Shown in pieces: positions 1 to 13,300 of a stretch of DNA of 64,000 nt. The notes under the pieces are model-generated. The model made no database searches. It saw only the letters and a list, made by a program, of their open reading frames with translations, and was not told the origin of the DNA. The position numbers and the translations under genes were made by a program. Within the stretch, counting starts at the first letter, position 1, and every line of letters starts with the position of its first letter. The stretch is taken from NCBI GenBank assembly GCA_010909165.1, contig VJWM01000117.1:310001-374000 (forward strand), read 5' to 3'. This DNA comes from Anthoceros angustus. Lineage: Eukaryota > Streptophyta > Anthocerotopsida > Anthocerotales > Anthocerotaceae.

Positions 1-408
1 CATCTGCGCAACCGGGTCCTTCTCGACGTCCTTGACATCGCCCTTGAACACGTCTGCCGCCGCACTTAGATCCTGCAGGCACAGAAGGGAACGCACATCC
101 ACATCCCGCTCCTCATCGCTCACGCTCAAAAGAAGCCAATTCTGCAGCAAGGGAGGCAATTCAAGAAAGCGAGCCTAGCACGCTACCACTCCAGTGCAGA
201 AAGCTCGGCCGGCCCCGGTGAGGATGATGACTTGCACACCCGGATCGGCCTCCAGGCTCCGGAATGCGGCAGCCAGGTCGGTGATCATGTCCTTGGTGAG
301 CGCGTTGAGCGCCGCAGGCCGGTTGAGCGTGATCCAGCCTACGCCATCTCCCGCCGCCTCCACTTTGATGAGCTGCTGCTGGGCACGGGAATCGGCCTCT
401 CTCCCCAT
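1..408 (-). CDS. ECHIA: Enoyl-CoA hydratase (crotonase family), 5' end only, peroxisomal ECHIA-like
   Basis: Partial gene: the rest lies beyond the left edge. Exon 1 is 408-187 (start ATG at 408-406, with an in-frame TGA upstream). An intron follows with donor GT at 186-185 and acceptor AG at 74-73. Exon 2 runs from 72 to the window edge. Exon 1 gives a crotonase N-terminus: a VGWITLNRPAALNAL strand, then a VIILTGAGRAFCTGV segment, which is the oxyanion-hole region of the fold. Exon 2 continues with DLSAAADVFKGDVKDVEKDP, which matches my memory of the plant monofunctional peroxisomal hydratase. No transit peptide is visible. Family role: hydration of 2-trans-enoyl-CoA in fatty-acid beta-oxidation. 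The catalytic residues and any C-terminal PTS1 are outside the window, so the exact subfamily is inferred. It is divergently arranged with the dynein gene. Confidence 0.85.
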
Positions 409-1355
409 GGCTGCGTTCCTCGCTCACGCGCACTCGGACATGAACGCCTGAATCAGCTTGCAGAGCTCAGAGTAGCGGCCGGTGCAGAGCAGGAAGCACA
501 GGACGGGGAAGAAGGAAGGCAGAAAGAGCGCCATGGCAGTGGCAAGGCTAGCGTGGGGAGCGGAGTCGGGTCCGCGATTGCAGGGGTAGAGCCCAATTTG
601 AGAAAAAAAGCCGTCGGCCTGCCTGCCGAGAATTTCTTCCCGTCAGCGTCTGGCGGCAGGCCGGGGCCGCCACGTCGTGCTTATCCCATCACCAATGCGG
701 AGCCGACGACGGCATGCAATCCTGTTGCACGAAAATCGTAACGGATAAAGCCTCAGATCTTTGTGGGCGCTTGGGATGCCTGTTTTTGGGCGGTAGGTAA
801 GGTTGGTGGAAGTTGGGGCGAGTCCGGGGGCTCGGACAGCCCGGTGGGAAACCGCCACGTGAGCGCGAGATTCAGGTGAGCGTTAAGACGACTCTCGTCA
901 TCTTTGCATGCGGGGAGCATCTGAATCGCTAATTGCTCTGCAGCAGGGCTGCTGCGGGAGTGGATCTAGCTGCGGAGCTGACAGAATTGCGGCAGGAATG
1001 TGGGGGCGGGATGCTATGCCCTAGGATTGTGGTGGGTTGTGCGCAGAGAGGGGTTGGGATGGTGCGGCTCTCTGGTGGGAAGGAAAGGTGTGGCAGGAGC
1101 GCTTGCTGGATGGAAGGTGCATCGGAATGTTGGTTTTGTGGTGTTTGGGAGCTGAGGAGGCCATGGCCGAGGAGTGTGGTGTAGGAGGTTGTGGGAGGCA
1201 GGTTGCAGGGAGGGTGTGCACTTCAGGGTAGTGTGGGTGAAGTGCAGGACTGGCATAATGCGGCCGGCACAGCCCCAGCCCAGAGGTATGCTGTGTTGTG
1301 AGCCTCTGAGGGAGCCGAGGTTGCAGCTGTTGCGAATGCAGGTTCTGAGCTTGTG
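409..1355. promoter_or_regulatory. Intergenic region between divergent enoyl-CoA hydratase and dynein genes
   Basis: About 950 bp separate the two start codons and should hold both promoters and 5' leaders. The open frames here have no family resemblance and look accidental. The frame of dynein exon 1 stays open from a TGA at 1299-1301 to the chosen ATG at 1356, so a short N-terminal extension through an upstream exon is possible. No TATA box or other defined element could be assigned. Confidence 0.4.
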
Positions 1356-4300
1356 ATGCTTGGCAATGCAGCGAGCTTGAAGGCCAACATCGATGGGCCT
1401 GAGGACCCTGGTGGAGGGGCAGCTCCCATGGAGGTGGATGGCACGGGTTCGAAAGGCAAGAAGCGATCGTCTGAAGAGGTGCTGCATGTTCCGCCCTGAT
1501 TCCCATATGTTGTGCACTGCCATCTCTTGAGCTATTTCTGCACAGAGTGGAACTGGTGGAGTCTAAGTTTGCCTTCTTTTGGCTGTCCAGGCTATGCTGG
1601 ACCTCGAAGATTATGTGGAAACGGTTGTGGACCCGAGAGTCATGGTCCCTTTTGATTCCAAAGTTGGAGAGACACCACGTAGAGTTCAGATTGAAAGGTA
1701 CAGTGCAATTGTGTACCAGGGTTTGTTGCGTGCAGTTCCAGTGATTTCTGGATAGAAGGGACAGGGGTCGTGGCGGGCACTGTCATTTACTACGAGTTCC
1801 TCTTTTCTGGATGCTGATTTTGTTGCTCAGGATGAAGAGACTATATGCCCAACAGAATCTGACTGACCTGCTGACAAAAGAGGGTCTAGTTCCTGATCGC
1901 TTGGACCTGACTACTGCGGATGGAAAGGTCCCTCTTCACTACTTTGACAATGTGGATTATGAAACTCGGCATCCTTCACAGTGGTACTGCTTTTCTGCTC
2001 CTGGAGTACAATGAGACTCTGTGATTAGCACTAGTAAAGCTCAGCACCATATGCCCCTGCTTTCCTGAACTTGATTAGCTGTTTGTTGCTGAAGAGCAAA
2101 CTCATGCGGTACAGGTTCTTGCAAACAAGCAGATCATGGGAACTGCAGTGTTTTATTTTCATTTTCTAGATTAGGATCAATTTGCTCCATTGGATAGCAG
2201 ATTCATGGTAGCATAACTGGCTTGCCGGGGGTCGTGGCTGAATTCCAGTCTGTCAAGCCTTACTCCCTTCATGCACCAGGGTTGACAAAAATATCAAGGT
2301 CCCCGCAGAGGCTGCCTTTGTCAATTTTGAGGGAAAATGTATTTGGAAGACATGTACAGTGTTGGATTACGTGGTGGACAAAAACACCTACCTTGTGCAG
2401 TGGGATGACACAGGACAAGAGTCATGGTTACCGAGGCAAATTCTACAAACCCATCTTGAACAATCTGTGCATTTTGGTTTTCAGTGTTCCACGCTGGTTG
2501 GATCTGTCGGGCTGACCTGTTTACATTTCAATGTTTTGAATAAAGAGTGCAGGATACAGGTGCATTTTAAGGCTGAAGATCCTGTTCTGTTTGCGCGACG
2601 TTTTGCAGACGCATACAAGCTGCGTTCCAAGACAGAATCCTACTTGGTACGTGTGGAAGCTATTTCTTTTGGTTTTGAGCTGTGTGTTAGCTTTGCTGAG
2701 CGTCACAACAGACTGAGCCTGAATTATGACATGGTTGCTGTGACAGAAATACATTCTCTATGTGGAGAGTATGCCTTTAGAGGACATACCTCTACTCACG
2801 GATGAGCAGGAGTTGCGAATGGAGATGATGACATTCAATAATAAGATGTTTCGGGAAAAGAACTGCAGTGTGGTGGAACTTCTGAAGGAAGTGAACTTGG
2901 ATTATGCCCGTGCCATGAACAAGATTGTCTTTGACGACAGCCTTCACCAAGACCCTACTGCCTCCAGGGAGTTTGTCGTGTCAGTGGATCTGGACATTCC
3001 AGAAGCGCCAAAGCCAGCAGTGCCATTGTAAGATACAGAGCTACATCCCCATGGCCTCTTTGGAGAGCACACAGGTCGTGCATGGCATCTCGAATTAACA
3101 TGCTTGTGAGGTTCATATGACAGATGCGGGTGCAAGCCATGTCCAGAGTACGATTTTGAGGAAACGTCGAGTGAATTCTTCTTTGCCTCCTGCCTCACTA
3201 GGCCTGAGGTGATCATAGCTACAGGGAAGCTCAGGTTTGAATGTAACAAGGTGCTAAGAATGATACTCCTTAGCACCCATTACAACAAAAGTCTGCGCCT
3301 TGAAGAATTCGAGCAGTTGCAAGCTCAAACAAGCGAACAAGCTTCTCAGCATTTAAGAGAAACGTAGAGCCTCTTTACTTTTCCCCTCAGGTCTACACTA
3401 CTGCGTGTGATACTGGTGTTCAGAGTCCTCACAGTCCCCTGCCTGAGTACAGCGGGTTGCTGGATGTGGCAGCTGGACAGCTCTGTTAAAAAGTATCATC
3501 CGGACGTCATTCAAAGAAGCTGGAAAGGGTTGGTTTAACATTCGTGAGCAGAGTCATGAGGCCTATCAAGGTAGCAAGATGAAACGTTATCTCAGGATGA
3601 TACGGTACATGATGGAAGACACCACACGCTATCTGTGTGAAGAGGGGCTAGCAAAGTATGCCTCTTTTGTGGGTAGGCAGTTTGGAAATGCAGCAGTGGA
3701 GATCAAGGGCGTAGATGACGTGACAAGTGTTTGGTCTCCGCAAGACTATATGGTGAGGTTCCCAGTTAACCCTTGAGATCGGTCCTTAAGCGTATGCACC
3801 AAGCAGAAAGCAGTTGATGCTTGTCGTTGGTCCACTTGGGGGGAGACAGGCAGATGCAGATACTACTGTGCGGTTTGTTGCATGTTTTTTGGTGACTTGA
3901 TTCCAGGGTTACGTATTGCCATGTTCTGTCTCACAGATGCTGAAGAAACCACCTCTATTCTCGTTGGAGCTGGTTTCTACGGAGAAAGGGGTTTTTGACT
4001 ACAACACTCCTATACCAACTTTTGAGGAAGTGATCACCAAAGCGTTTGACAATTCCATCACAAGCTTGCAATTCATCCCACAGCTGGAGCCCGCTATCAT
4101 GGAGAACCTTTTCTGGAGGGGGACTCCTATGATCGATGCAGTTCAGTTGCTGGAGCCAGCGGTGATAAAGCTGAAAGGCCAAATGTTGGTGAGTGACAAC
4201 CTACATGGACCCTCCCATTGCCTGCGTAAAACTGTAGATCACCCAGTTCAAGGGACGCTCACTTCGGTTCCATTCTCCAGGAAGCAGTGGAAAAGTCTGC

Positions 4301-7300
4301 AAAAAACTTGCAACTGTACCTTGACAAGTTTGTAGTCTATGAGCCCCTTCTTCAACTGGACGTGCCAAAATACAAGTCAGAACTGGAGGCCAGGAAGCCT
4401 GCTTTGAAAGATCTACTTGCAGAGGTGTCCCTTCATAGAGCTGAGCAAGATACCATCGACAGGAGGTGTGCATCTCGCTGCTAATGAGTCTCCGGGATAA
4501 AACAAAATGCTGGCTGTCGACGGGAATTACTCAGCTCAATGGGGCACTTAATCTACTTTTTACATCATCTGCTGCAGAATACCCTCCATGGTCACCTTTG
4601 GTCCGTGTCTTGTGGCATGCAAAAAGATCCGGACTTTTCTTGTGAACAAGAAAGCATCACTTGCGGAAATAGGTTCGTGAAAATTTGAACCTGATGTAGA
4701 CAGTCATTGCAGTGTGATCGCATATTTGTGAATCAGCGTTTGTGATTTTGATTGGTTCAGGTTCTGTGTGCAGCCTTGGTCATGATAGCAACTATCCCAA
4801 AGCTCATGGGACAAGAAATTGGTCACAAATTTGAGGAAAAAGAGAAACAGCTCAAGATGAAAACGCAGACCCCAGAGGATGTTGCTGCACAGAGGGAATA
4901 TATAGCCGGTCTACCGGCAAAGATCCTTGAGCTAAGAGGAGAAATAGATGCCACTGATGTAAGGAAATGTTATAGAATGCCAGTTACAAGTGCCTGTCAT
5001 GCAGAAGCACAGCACTGATAGGAGATTCGTTTTGGTTGCAGATATACTATACTGCATTAGATGATATGCAATATTCTCTGAACGATGCAGACTTCGGCCA
5101 GAAGTGGATTCTGCTATCTTGGCCTGATAAAATTGAGAAACTGGTCCAAAAAACGGAGAAAATTCTGGCATCTGACATGGAGCGTTATCAAAAAGAGATG
5201 GAGGAACAGCAAAGCATTTTCGTCATTACTATGGAAAACTTAGAGTCATCAGTGGGAGCTTTTGGGGCACACACTGATCTTGCCCTGGTTACTTTCAAAC
5301 TCCACTGTGGTCTGCCGCGTTTTCATAAGCATCCAGAACTATGCTGCTCTAAGGTCAGGCATGTCCATACATACTTCCTAACCGGTGTCCTAATCACCAG
5401 GCTGAGAAGGTGGCATTTGAAGCACGGAAGCTTAACGAGCAGCTCAAGAAAGCAGATGACGCTGCAAAGCTGTTCAATTCCAGGGAGGCCTTGTTCCAAG
5501 TACCAGCAACGGATTACTCAAAGCTCAGGAAGACGATTGAAAACTTTGAGCCTTTCTACTATTTGTGGACATCTTCAGATGACTGGAGAAGGCTCTCCAA
5601 ATTATGGTACTTTGGACCATTCAATAACCTCAATCCTGATGAGATTGAGAAAGCTGTGACTGGTTGGTGGAAAGGGCTATTCAAGTACGGGAGGCTGTTT
5701 ACACAGAAGGGATACGAGCCTGGTGCATCGAACTGTGAAATTATCCGCAAAGAGGTAGGTGCTGTTCGGTGAGACGGTTTTGTTGCGTTTTTGGAGCAGC
5801 AAGAACGTGAGCCGGTAGGTTTGAAGTAAGTGCGTGGATTTCATTGTGATTACTTCAGGTCGGTGAATTCAAGCCCTTTGTGCCCTTGATTCAAGCCATG
5901 CGTCAGCCAGGCATGCGGACGAGACATTGGGACCAGATAAGCAGTGAAATCCATATGGACTTGCATCCTGGGGACGACTTCACTCTGACTAAGGGCATTG
6001 AAATGGGTCTGCTGAACTGCATGGAAGTCATCAATCGTGTTTCGGAGATTGCATGCAAGGAGTACGCCATCGAAACCGCATTAATGAGGATGGAAGAGGA
6101 GTGGAAGACTTTGCTTCTCACGGTGATTTTATTGCCACCGTACAGTGTGAATTTCAAGCTAGTTGCTTTAAAATTCGTAGATAGTCCTGTATCGTGTGAT
6201 ATGGATGAATAACAGACTGGCTATCTTGGTCTTGGATAGTCATTGGTCTTAGATAGTCATGTATCATGTGATATGGATGAATAACAGGCTGGCTATCTTG
6301 CCACAGATTATGGAGTACAAGGAAACTGGTACATACATTATGAAAATTGATGAGCAGACGCTACAAACGTTGGATGATCATATCGTTATGACTCAGTCTA
6401 TGAGCTTTTCACCGTTCAAAAAGCCATTTGAGGAGAGGCTTGCCAAGTGGGAAGCACAGTTGGTTCTTGTTTCGGATATTATTGATGAGTGGCTAACTCT
6501 GCAGCGGCTGTGGATGTATCTGGAACCAATTTTCAGCAGTCCTGACATCCAAACTCAGCTTCCAATGGAAAGCAAAAGGTTCACCACTGTAAATACTGTC
6601 TGGAGAAAGGCTCTAGGGCAAGCACATTTGACACCTCACATTCTCACCATGTGCTCAAGTAAGAAGTTGTTGGAGCAGTTCCGCGAGTGCAACAAGGTAC
6701 TTGTTGCGTCTCACGTGGGAGACTTGTTGTTTATTGGACACTGGTTGAAATTCTCGTACATCGTGGAAACCAGTTGCTAATGAATCCTTTCATCGTGCTG
6801 CAGTTGATCGACCTTGTTCAGAAAGGTCTTGCAGATTATTTGGAGACCAAAAGACTGGCCTTCAGTCGTTTCTTCTTCCTGTCCAATGATGAGTTGCTTC
6901 AGATACTGTCTCAGGCCAAGAATCCTCTGGCAGTTCAGCCTCACCTTCACAAGTGTTTTGAGGCTATTGACAGACTGGACTTCCAACCAGACATGGAAAT
7001 TACAGCAATGAATTCCGCTGAAAATGAAAAGGTGGTTACTCTAGTCTTGACTGCTTTTTGCCTCGGCATTTTGGCATGGTGTTTCTCAACCAGAGTAGGT
7101 ACCGAGCTCGTGCGATCTACACTCCAGACGCCCAAATGTTAGAGTTAAGCATTCACTCTAGACAGCTACTGATTGCATCTTTGCGCAGATTCCTTTTGCA
7201 AGATCTATGCAACCGCTCGGGAATGTGGAAACCTGGTTATCCCAGGTGGAAATCAGGATGAAGGAGAGCATTCTAACACAGGTAGCTAGCAATCAGAGGT

Positions 7301-10300
7301 TGACTTGATAATTGTGTGTTTTCGCTGACAGCTGAAATGAGATTTCACGGGTGGAACTCTTTGCTTCCCTGTAATCTAACAGTTCCATACATTGAATGCT
7401 ATCAGATCAGATTATCCTTAGCTGATTACAAGGTGACGGCAAGAACCAAGTGGGTCACGGTATGGGCTGGCCAAGTGGTCCTCTGTGGAAGCTCTATCTA
7501 TTGGACATTAGGAGTAGAAGCTGCCATAATGTCTAACTCGTTGCAAGCCTTTTTGGATGATGTCCAGGTTTGATGCATCCTTGACCAATCTTACATGCGT
7601 ATTTGGTTACAAAACGCTGGATTGACAAGCACAGTCCTCTCCTGTCGAGTGTGAATATTCCATGGTTGTAAATTTCTGGTATGTTCCCTTCTCCAGGTGG
7701 TTCAACTCCTGGGTCTGACGGACCTTGTTCGTGCCCCCTTAACAGCACTTGGTAGGCTTACACTTGGCGCATTGATCGTGATTGATGTGCATGCTCGAGA
7801 TGTTGTCATAAAACTCATAAACGAAAGTGTAAGCTCTGTTTGTGGTTTGTCATAAGTAGAACTATTTGAAGGCAACGATCAGTAAGATAATATCTTTCTA
7901 CTGTGGATGCTGTATATCAGGTCAAAGCTGTGACGGATTTTGAATGGGTCAGCCAGTTACGATACTATTGGGAGAATGATAATGTATGGGTAAGGATGGT
8001 TCAAGCGTCTATTTCATATGGCTATGAGTATTTGGGAAACACTCCTCGGCTGGTGATTACTCCTTTAACGGATCGATGCTACATGACCTTGATGGGTGCG
8101 TTGCATTTGAATCTCGGTGGTGCTCCTGCTGGCCCTGCTGGAACTGGGAAGACAGAGACGACAAAGGATCTTGCCAAAGTAGGTGATCAAGTGGATATCA
8201 TAGCCCAGATCTTGAAACTGTAGTATAGTGCAACTGCATCCAGTCCAAACGGTGTTACATATCACGTCCATGCCGAGCTTTGTGGATTGAACATATTGTT
8301 TTGCAGGCACTTGCAAAGCAGTGTGTTGTGTTCAATTGCTCCGATGGGTTGGATTACCTAGCTATGGGCAAGTTTTTCAAGGGATTGGCTAGCAGCGGAG
8401 CATGGGCTTGCTTTGATGAGTTCAACCGGATTGACTTGGAAGTCCTTTCAGTGATTGCGCAGCAGATTTTGACAATCCAACTAGCGATTCAGCAAAAGTT
8501 GAAACGTTTCATTTTTGAGGATGCTGAAATCTCTCTCGATCCTTCCTGTTCAGTTTACATCACAATGAATCCAGGGTGAGGGGTTTACCAGTTTGCTTGC
8601 TCTGGAAGTTGTGCTGCTCAGGCAAGAAATTGTCACTCTTCTTTATTTTGATGTTGAGTTTATCTCCAGTTATGCAGGGCGCTCTGAGTTGCCGGACAAC
8701 TTGAAGGCCTTGTTCAGACCTTGTGCTATGATGGTTCCTGATTATGCTCTAATTGGCGAGATCAGTTTGTTCTCGTTCGGATTTCGAAGAGCGAAGAACT
8801 TAGCTGCCAAGATGGTTGCCACATTCAAGCTCTGTTCTGAACAGCTTTCCTCACAGGTGCATACATTCTGTAGGAACCTTGCTAACCTTCTCAGTAGCCT
8901 GAGACGACTTCTGGAAATGAATCACTCTCTCTCTTTCACAAACGCGTATTGGTTTTCACTTACACCAGCTGTACAATAAGATTCATGGTTCAAATTTGTT
9001 TATAATGATGACATTAGGGTTAATGAATGCATTGGCTCCTCTGAATGGTACAGGATCATTATGACTATGGTATGAGGGCAGTGAAGAGTGTGATAGTAGC
9101 AGCAGGCAACTTAAAGCGTTCATACCCAGATGAAGATGAAGATGTCCTGTTGTTGCGTGGTCTGAATGATATTAATGTTCCAAAATTCCTTAGTCAAGAT
9201 CTTCCTCTCTTTGCTGGTATCATCAGCGATCTCTTTCCTGGTGTGAAACCTCCTAACATAAGCTATGATGATCTACTGGGAGCTCTAGCAACTGTTAGCA
9301 AAGATCTGAAAATAATGCCTGTGGAGGCGTTTACATCAAAGGTATAGTTACTGATCTGATATTACTGTAACGCTGGAAAAACTGACATTTCTTTGTACCC
9401 CGTGCGTTGTCTTCAACTGGATGTTTTCTGCAGGTGATTCAACTGTATGAGACTACAATTGTGCGCCATGGCCTTATGCTTGTAGGACCAACAGGGGGTG
9501 GCAAAACAATGAATTACCGCTCACTTGCCATGGGCATGACATTACTTAACAAGGAAGGATCGACAAAGTATGAGAAGGTACTCAATGGAGTTCACCTTGT
9601 GCTGACTCCAAGCGTTCTGGGCAGATGTCAATGGCAGGCAGGTTGATCAGTGTTATTCGGACTTGGTTGCAGGTGAAGATCGCCTGCTTAAATCCAAAGT
9701 CCATCACCATGGGGCAGCTGTATGGAGAGTTTGACCCGAATACCCATGAATGGACAGATGGAGTACTAGCTTGCTACATGAGAGAACTTGCTGGAGATAA
9801 TACTCCTGATAAGAAGTGGATCATGTTTGATGGGCCAGTGGATGCTATATGGATTGAAAACATGGTGAGACCCTCGACAACTGATGGCCTGGTTAAAAGA
9901 TCGGATACCCTGAGGCGTCTTAGAAAGCTGTATTGCTCCTGCAGTTTTCAGTACCATGTGACCTTTCCTTGCAAGCTCTAAAGTATTCCTGTGTGCATCC
10001 ACAGAATACTGTTCTTGATGATAACAAGAAACTGTGTCTGGTAAGTGGAGAAATTATCCAAATGTCACCGCCCATGACCATGATGTTCGAAGTGGAGGAT
10101 CTTGCAGTGGCTTCACCAGCAACAGTCAGTCGGTGTGGAATGGTCTATATGGAACCACATTGCCGAGGGTTTGAGCCTCTCTTTGACTCTTGGATACCAA
10201 AGCTCCCCAAGTTCATGCAGGTATACGGAGACCAGCTGAAGGTTATGTTCACTAAGATGGCTATACCAGCAGTGAGGCTTGTGAAGAAGACACTCAAGCA

Positions 10301-13300
10301 GACGGTTTACACATCCGAAGATAATCTGTTTCTCAGTTGCTTTAATGTGATGGACAGTATGCTGCAAGTTTTCAACAAGGACGGAGGGTGGGATATGCTA
10401 AATGATGATGAAAGGGCTCGTCTTCCAGAAGTAAGGGTCCTGTCACGTAAGGAGGAGTCCATGCAAAGTTTCAGGTGATTATGAAGAGTCAAACTTATGA
10501 GTAAAAAGCAACTATATTGCTCCTTGTGGAATTGTGCAGGCCATTGAGCCGTTCTTCATATTTTCAGTCATTTGGTCCATTGGAGCAAGTGTAGACCTCG
10601 ATGGCAGAGGCAAGTTTGACGCTTTTATGCGGAAAGCGATTGCAGAGATCAAACTTACAAAGGGACCTCCTGAAGGCCTTAGTGTGTATGGTTACTGCTT
10701 TGAGGCATCAAAGATGCAATGGACGCCATGGATGGAGACTATACCTAGATATGCTTGTGACCCTCACAAACCCTTTGCGGAGATCATTGTTCCAACAGTT
10801 GACTCTGTTAGCTACACATTCGTGGTTCATCAATTGCTGCAAATAGGCAAACATGTCCTATGTGTGGGAGAAACAGGAACAGGGAAAACGCTGTATGTCA
10901 GGGACAAGCTTCTGAACCGTATGGATGCTATTTTTGTACCAGTCTTCATAAATTTCTCTGCAAGAACAAGTGCTAATCAGACTCAGGACTTGATAGATTC
11001 CAAAGTTGAAAAGAGGAGGAAGGGAGTGTTTGGTCCTCCGGCCATGAAGAAGTATGTCATTTTTGTCGATGATGTCAATATGCCACAAAGAGAGAAATAC
11101 TTTGCCCAGCCTCCCATTGAGATCCTTCGCCAGTGGATGGATCATAAGGGCTGGTATGAGAGGAAACCACCTTGTGCTTTCCGCAACATTATAGATATCC
11201 AGTTTATGGGCTGTATGGGTCCACCTGGGGGAGGAAGAAACCCTGTCACCAACCGCTTTCTGCGCCACTTCAACTTCTTATCTTTTACTGAGATGTCCCA
11301 GGAGGCACTTTTCGTCATTTTCACTACCATCTTGGATGCCACATTGAAGTTGAAGTTCTCTGAAGAACTTCAAGCACTTTGTAAGCCCATTGTGCATGGC
11401 ACAATTGAACTGTATGGCACAATCAGGAAGGAACTTCTACCAACACCATCCAAGTCGCATTATACATTTAACCTGAGAGACATGAGTAAGGTCATCCAGG
11501 GAGTTCTTCGAGCAGATCCACAGTTCACAACAGGGCTCAATACTCTACTTGGTCTTTGGCTTCATGAATCTATGCGTGTATTCCAGGTTATATGCCTCAA
11601 AACCCATCACTTGTTATAAGAGGTCTGCATGCTGTTATGCTTGAGTATGGATGCTTGATTTTATGCTTTCACCTGACAGACATGACATTTTTTTTATCAG
11701 GATAGGCTTATCAACAACGAGGATAGGGACTGGTTTAAAAAGTGTGTCTCATCATTATTGCAAAACCAGTTTCATGTCGGATGGGGTGATGTCTGTGCGC
11801 GTGAGCGGCTTGTGTACTGTGATTTTCTCATACCTGGCGCTGAACCGAAGATTTACCAAGAGGTGTGTGTCTGCTCCTAGAGTCAAGTCAGGGTACGTGA
11901 TTAAGAGTTTTCCTTCATTCTAGGTCCTGTACATGCACCAGGTGTTTGATTTGGCATAAAACCTCGGACCTGAAGTTTGGAATGTTTGTTTCCTGCAGGT
12001 GACTGATCTCGAGGTTCTTCAGAAAGTAGTTATGGACTATCTTGCAGATTATAATGGTGTCACAAATGCTCCGATGAAACTGGTTCTTTTCCTTGATGCC
12101 ATAGAGCATGCATCTCGAATCTGTCGTGTGATCCGGCTTCCTCTAGGAAATGCACTGCTACTCGGAGTTGGTGGGAGTGGAAGACAAAGCTTGACGAAGT
12201 TGGCTACCTTCATGGAAGACTATGAGATTTTCCAGGTGAAACGTACATCTGTTGTCGCCTGATTTGCTGGAGCTTTCAATTGTTGACCTTGTCTAACACA
12301 GATCAAGAAGGTGATACCTTTCTGACGAAGTGTGATCTTGCATCGTTTTAGATTGAGATAGCTAAGGGGTATGGGAACAATGAATGGAAGGATGATCTTC
12401 GGAAAGTCCTAATGAAAGCAGGACTGGATGACAAAGAAACGTCGTTTCTGTTCTCTGACACCCAGATTATTATGGAATCTTTCCTGGAAGATATCAACAA
12501 TATCCTGAATTCTGGAGAGGTAATCCTGCAACATGGGGGGCATGGAATTGAGTATTCTATGTTGCCAACATGACACTTATGTCCACAATATCTGCACAAC
12601 AGGTTCCCAATTTATGGAAACAAGAAGATCAGGATGCCATAGCAAATGCCATGCGCCCAATACTTCAGGGCCTGGGCCTCCCTGTCACGAAACTGGCAAT
12701 GGCTACGCTCTTTCTCAACAGGGTTCGGAACAACTTGCATGTTATCATGTGCATGAGCCCTATTGGAGATGCTTTTCGACAGAGACTTCGTATGTTCCCA
12801 TCACTTGTCAATTGCTGCACAATTGACTGGTTCAGTGAGTGGCCAGAGGAGGCATTGTTCTCTGTTGCAAAGAATTTCCTGGCGGAGACAGATGTATTGA
12901 CACCTGAGGAGGTACTCAGCAAGCCGCTATGACCAAGTGCATCTCAAACTTTTGTTTCCTACCTTAGGTGTCGACTAATTATATGGATCACGCAGACAGC
13001 AGCGATTGTCAAAGCGTGTGTGTACGTCCATCAATCAGTAGAACGGCGTTCTAAGGAGTTTTTTGAGGAGCTCCGCCGTCACAATTATGTCACACCAACA
13101 AGCTACTTAGAACTTTTGAATACGTACATCAAGCTTCTAGCTGAGAAACGAGCAGAGCTGGAGCAGCTGAAGGGAAGGCTTGAATCTGGGCTGGACAAAC
13201 TGAGAACCACGGCCGACGAGGTAGAGATTTTGAAGAAAGACCTTACTCGCCTCCAGCCTGTGCTGGAAAAGACAGCTAAAGAAGCTGATGATATGATGAT

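Noticed and set aside
161-433. 90-codon minus-strand frame overlapping the enoyl-CoA hydratase exon
   Set aside because: It starts at GTG and is the shifted frame of the crotonase exon, which carries the conserved motifs.
2436-2500. GT donors downstream of the proposed GC donor in dynein exon 4
   Set aside because: Both give the wrong phase for exon 5 and would add residues not expected in the family.
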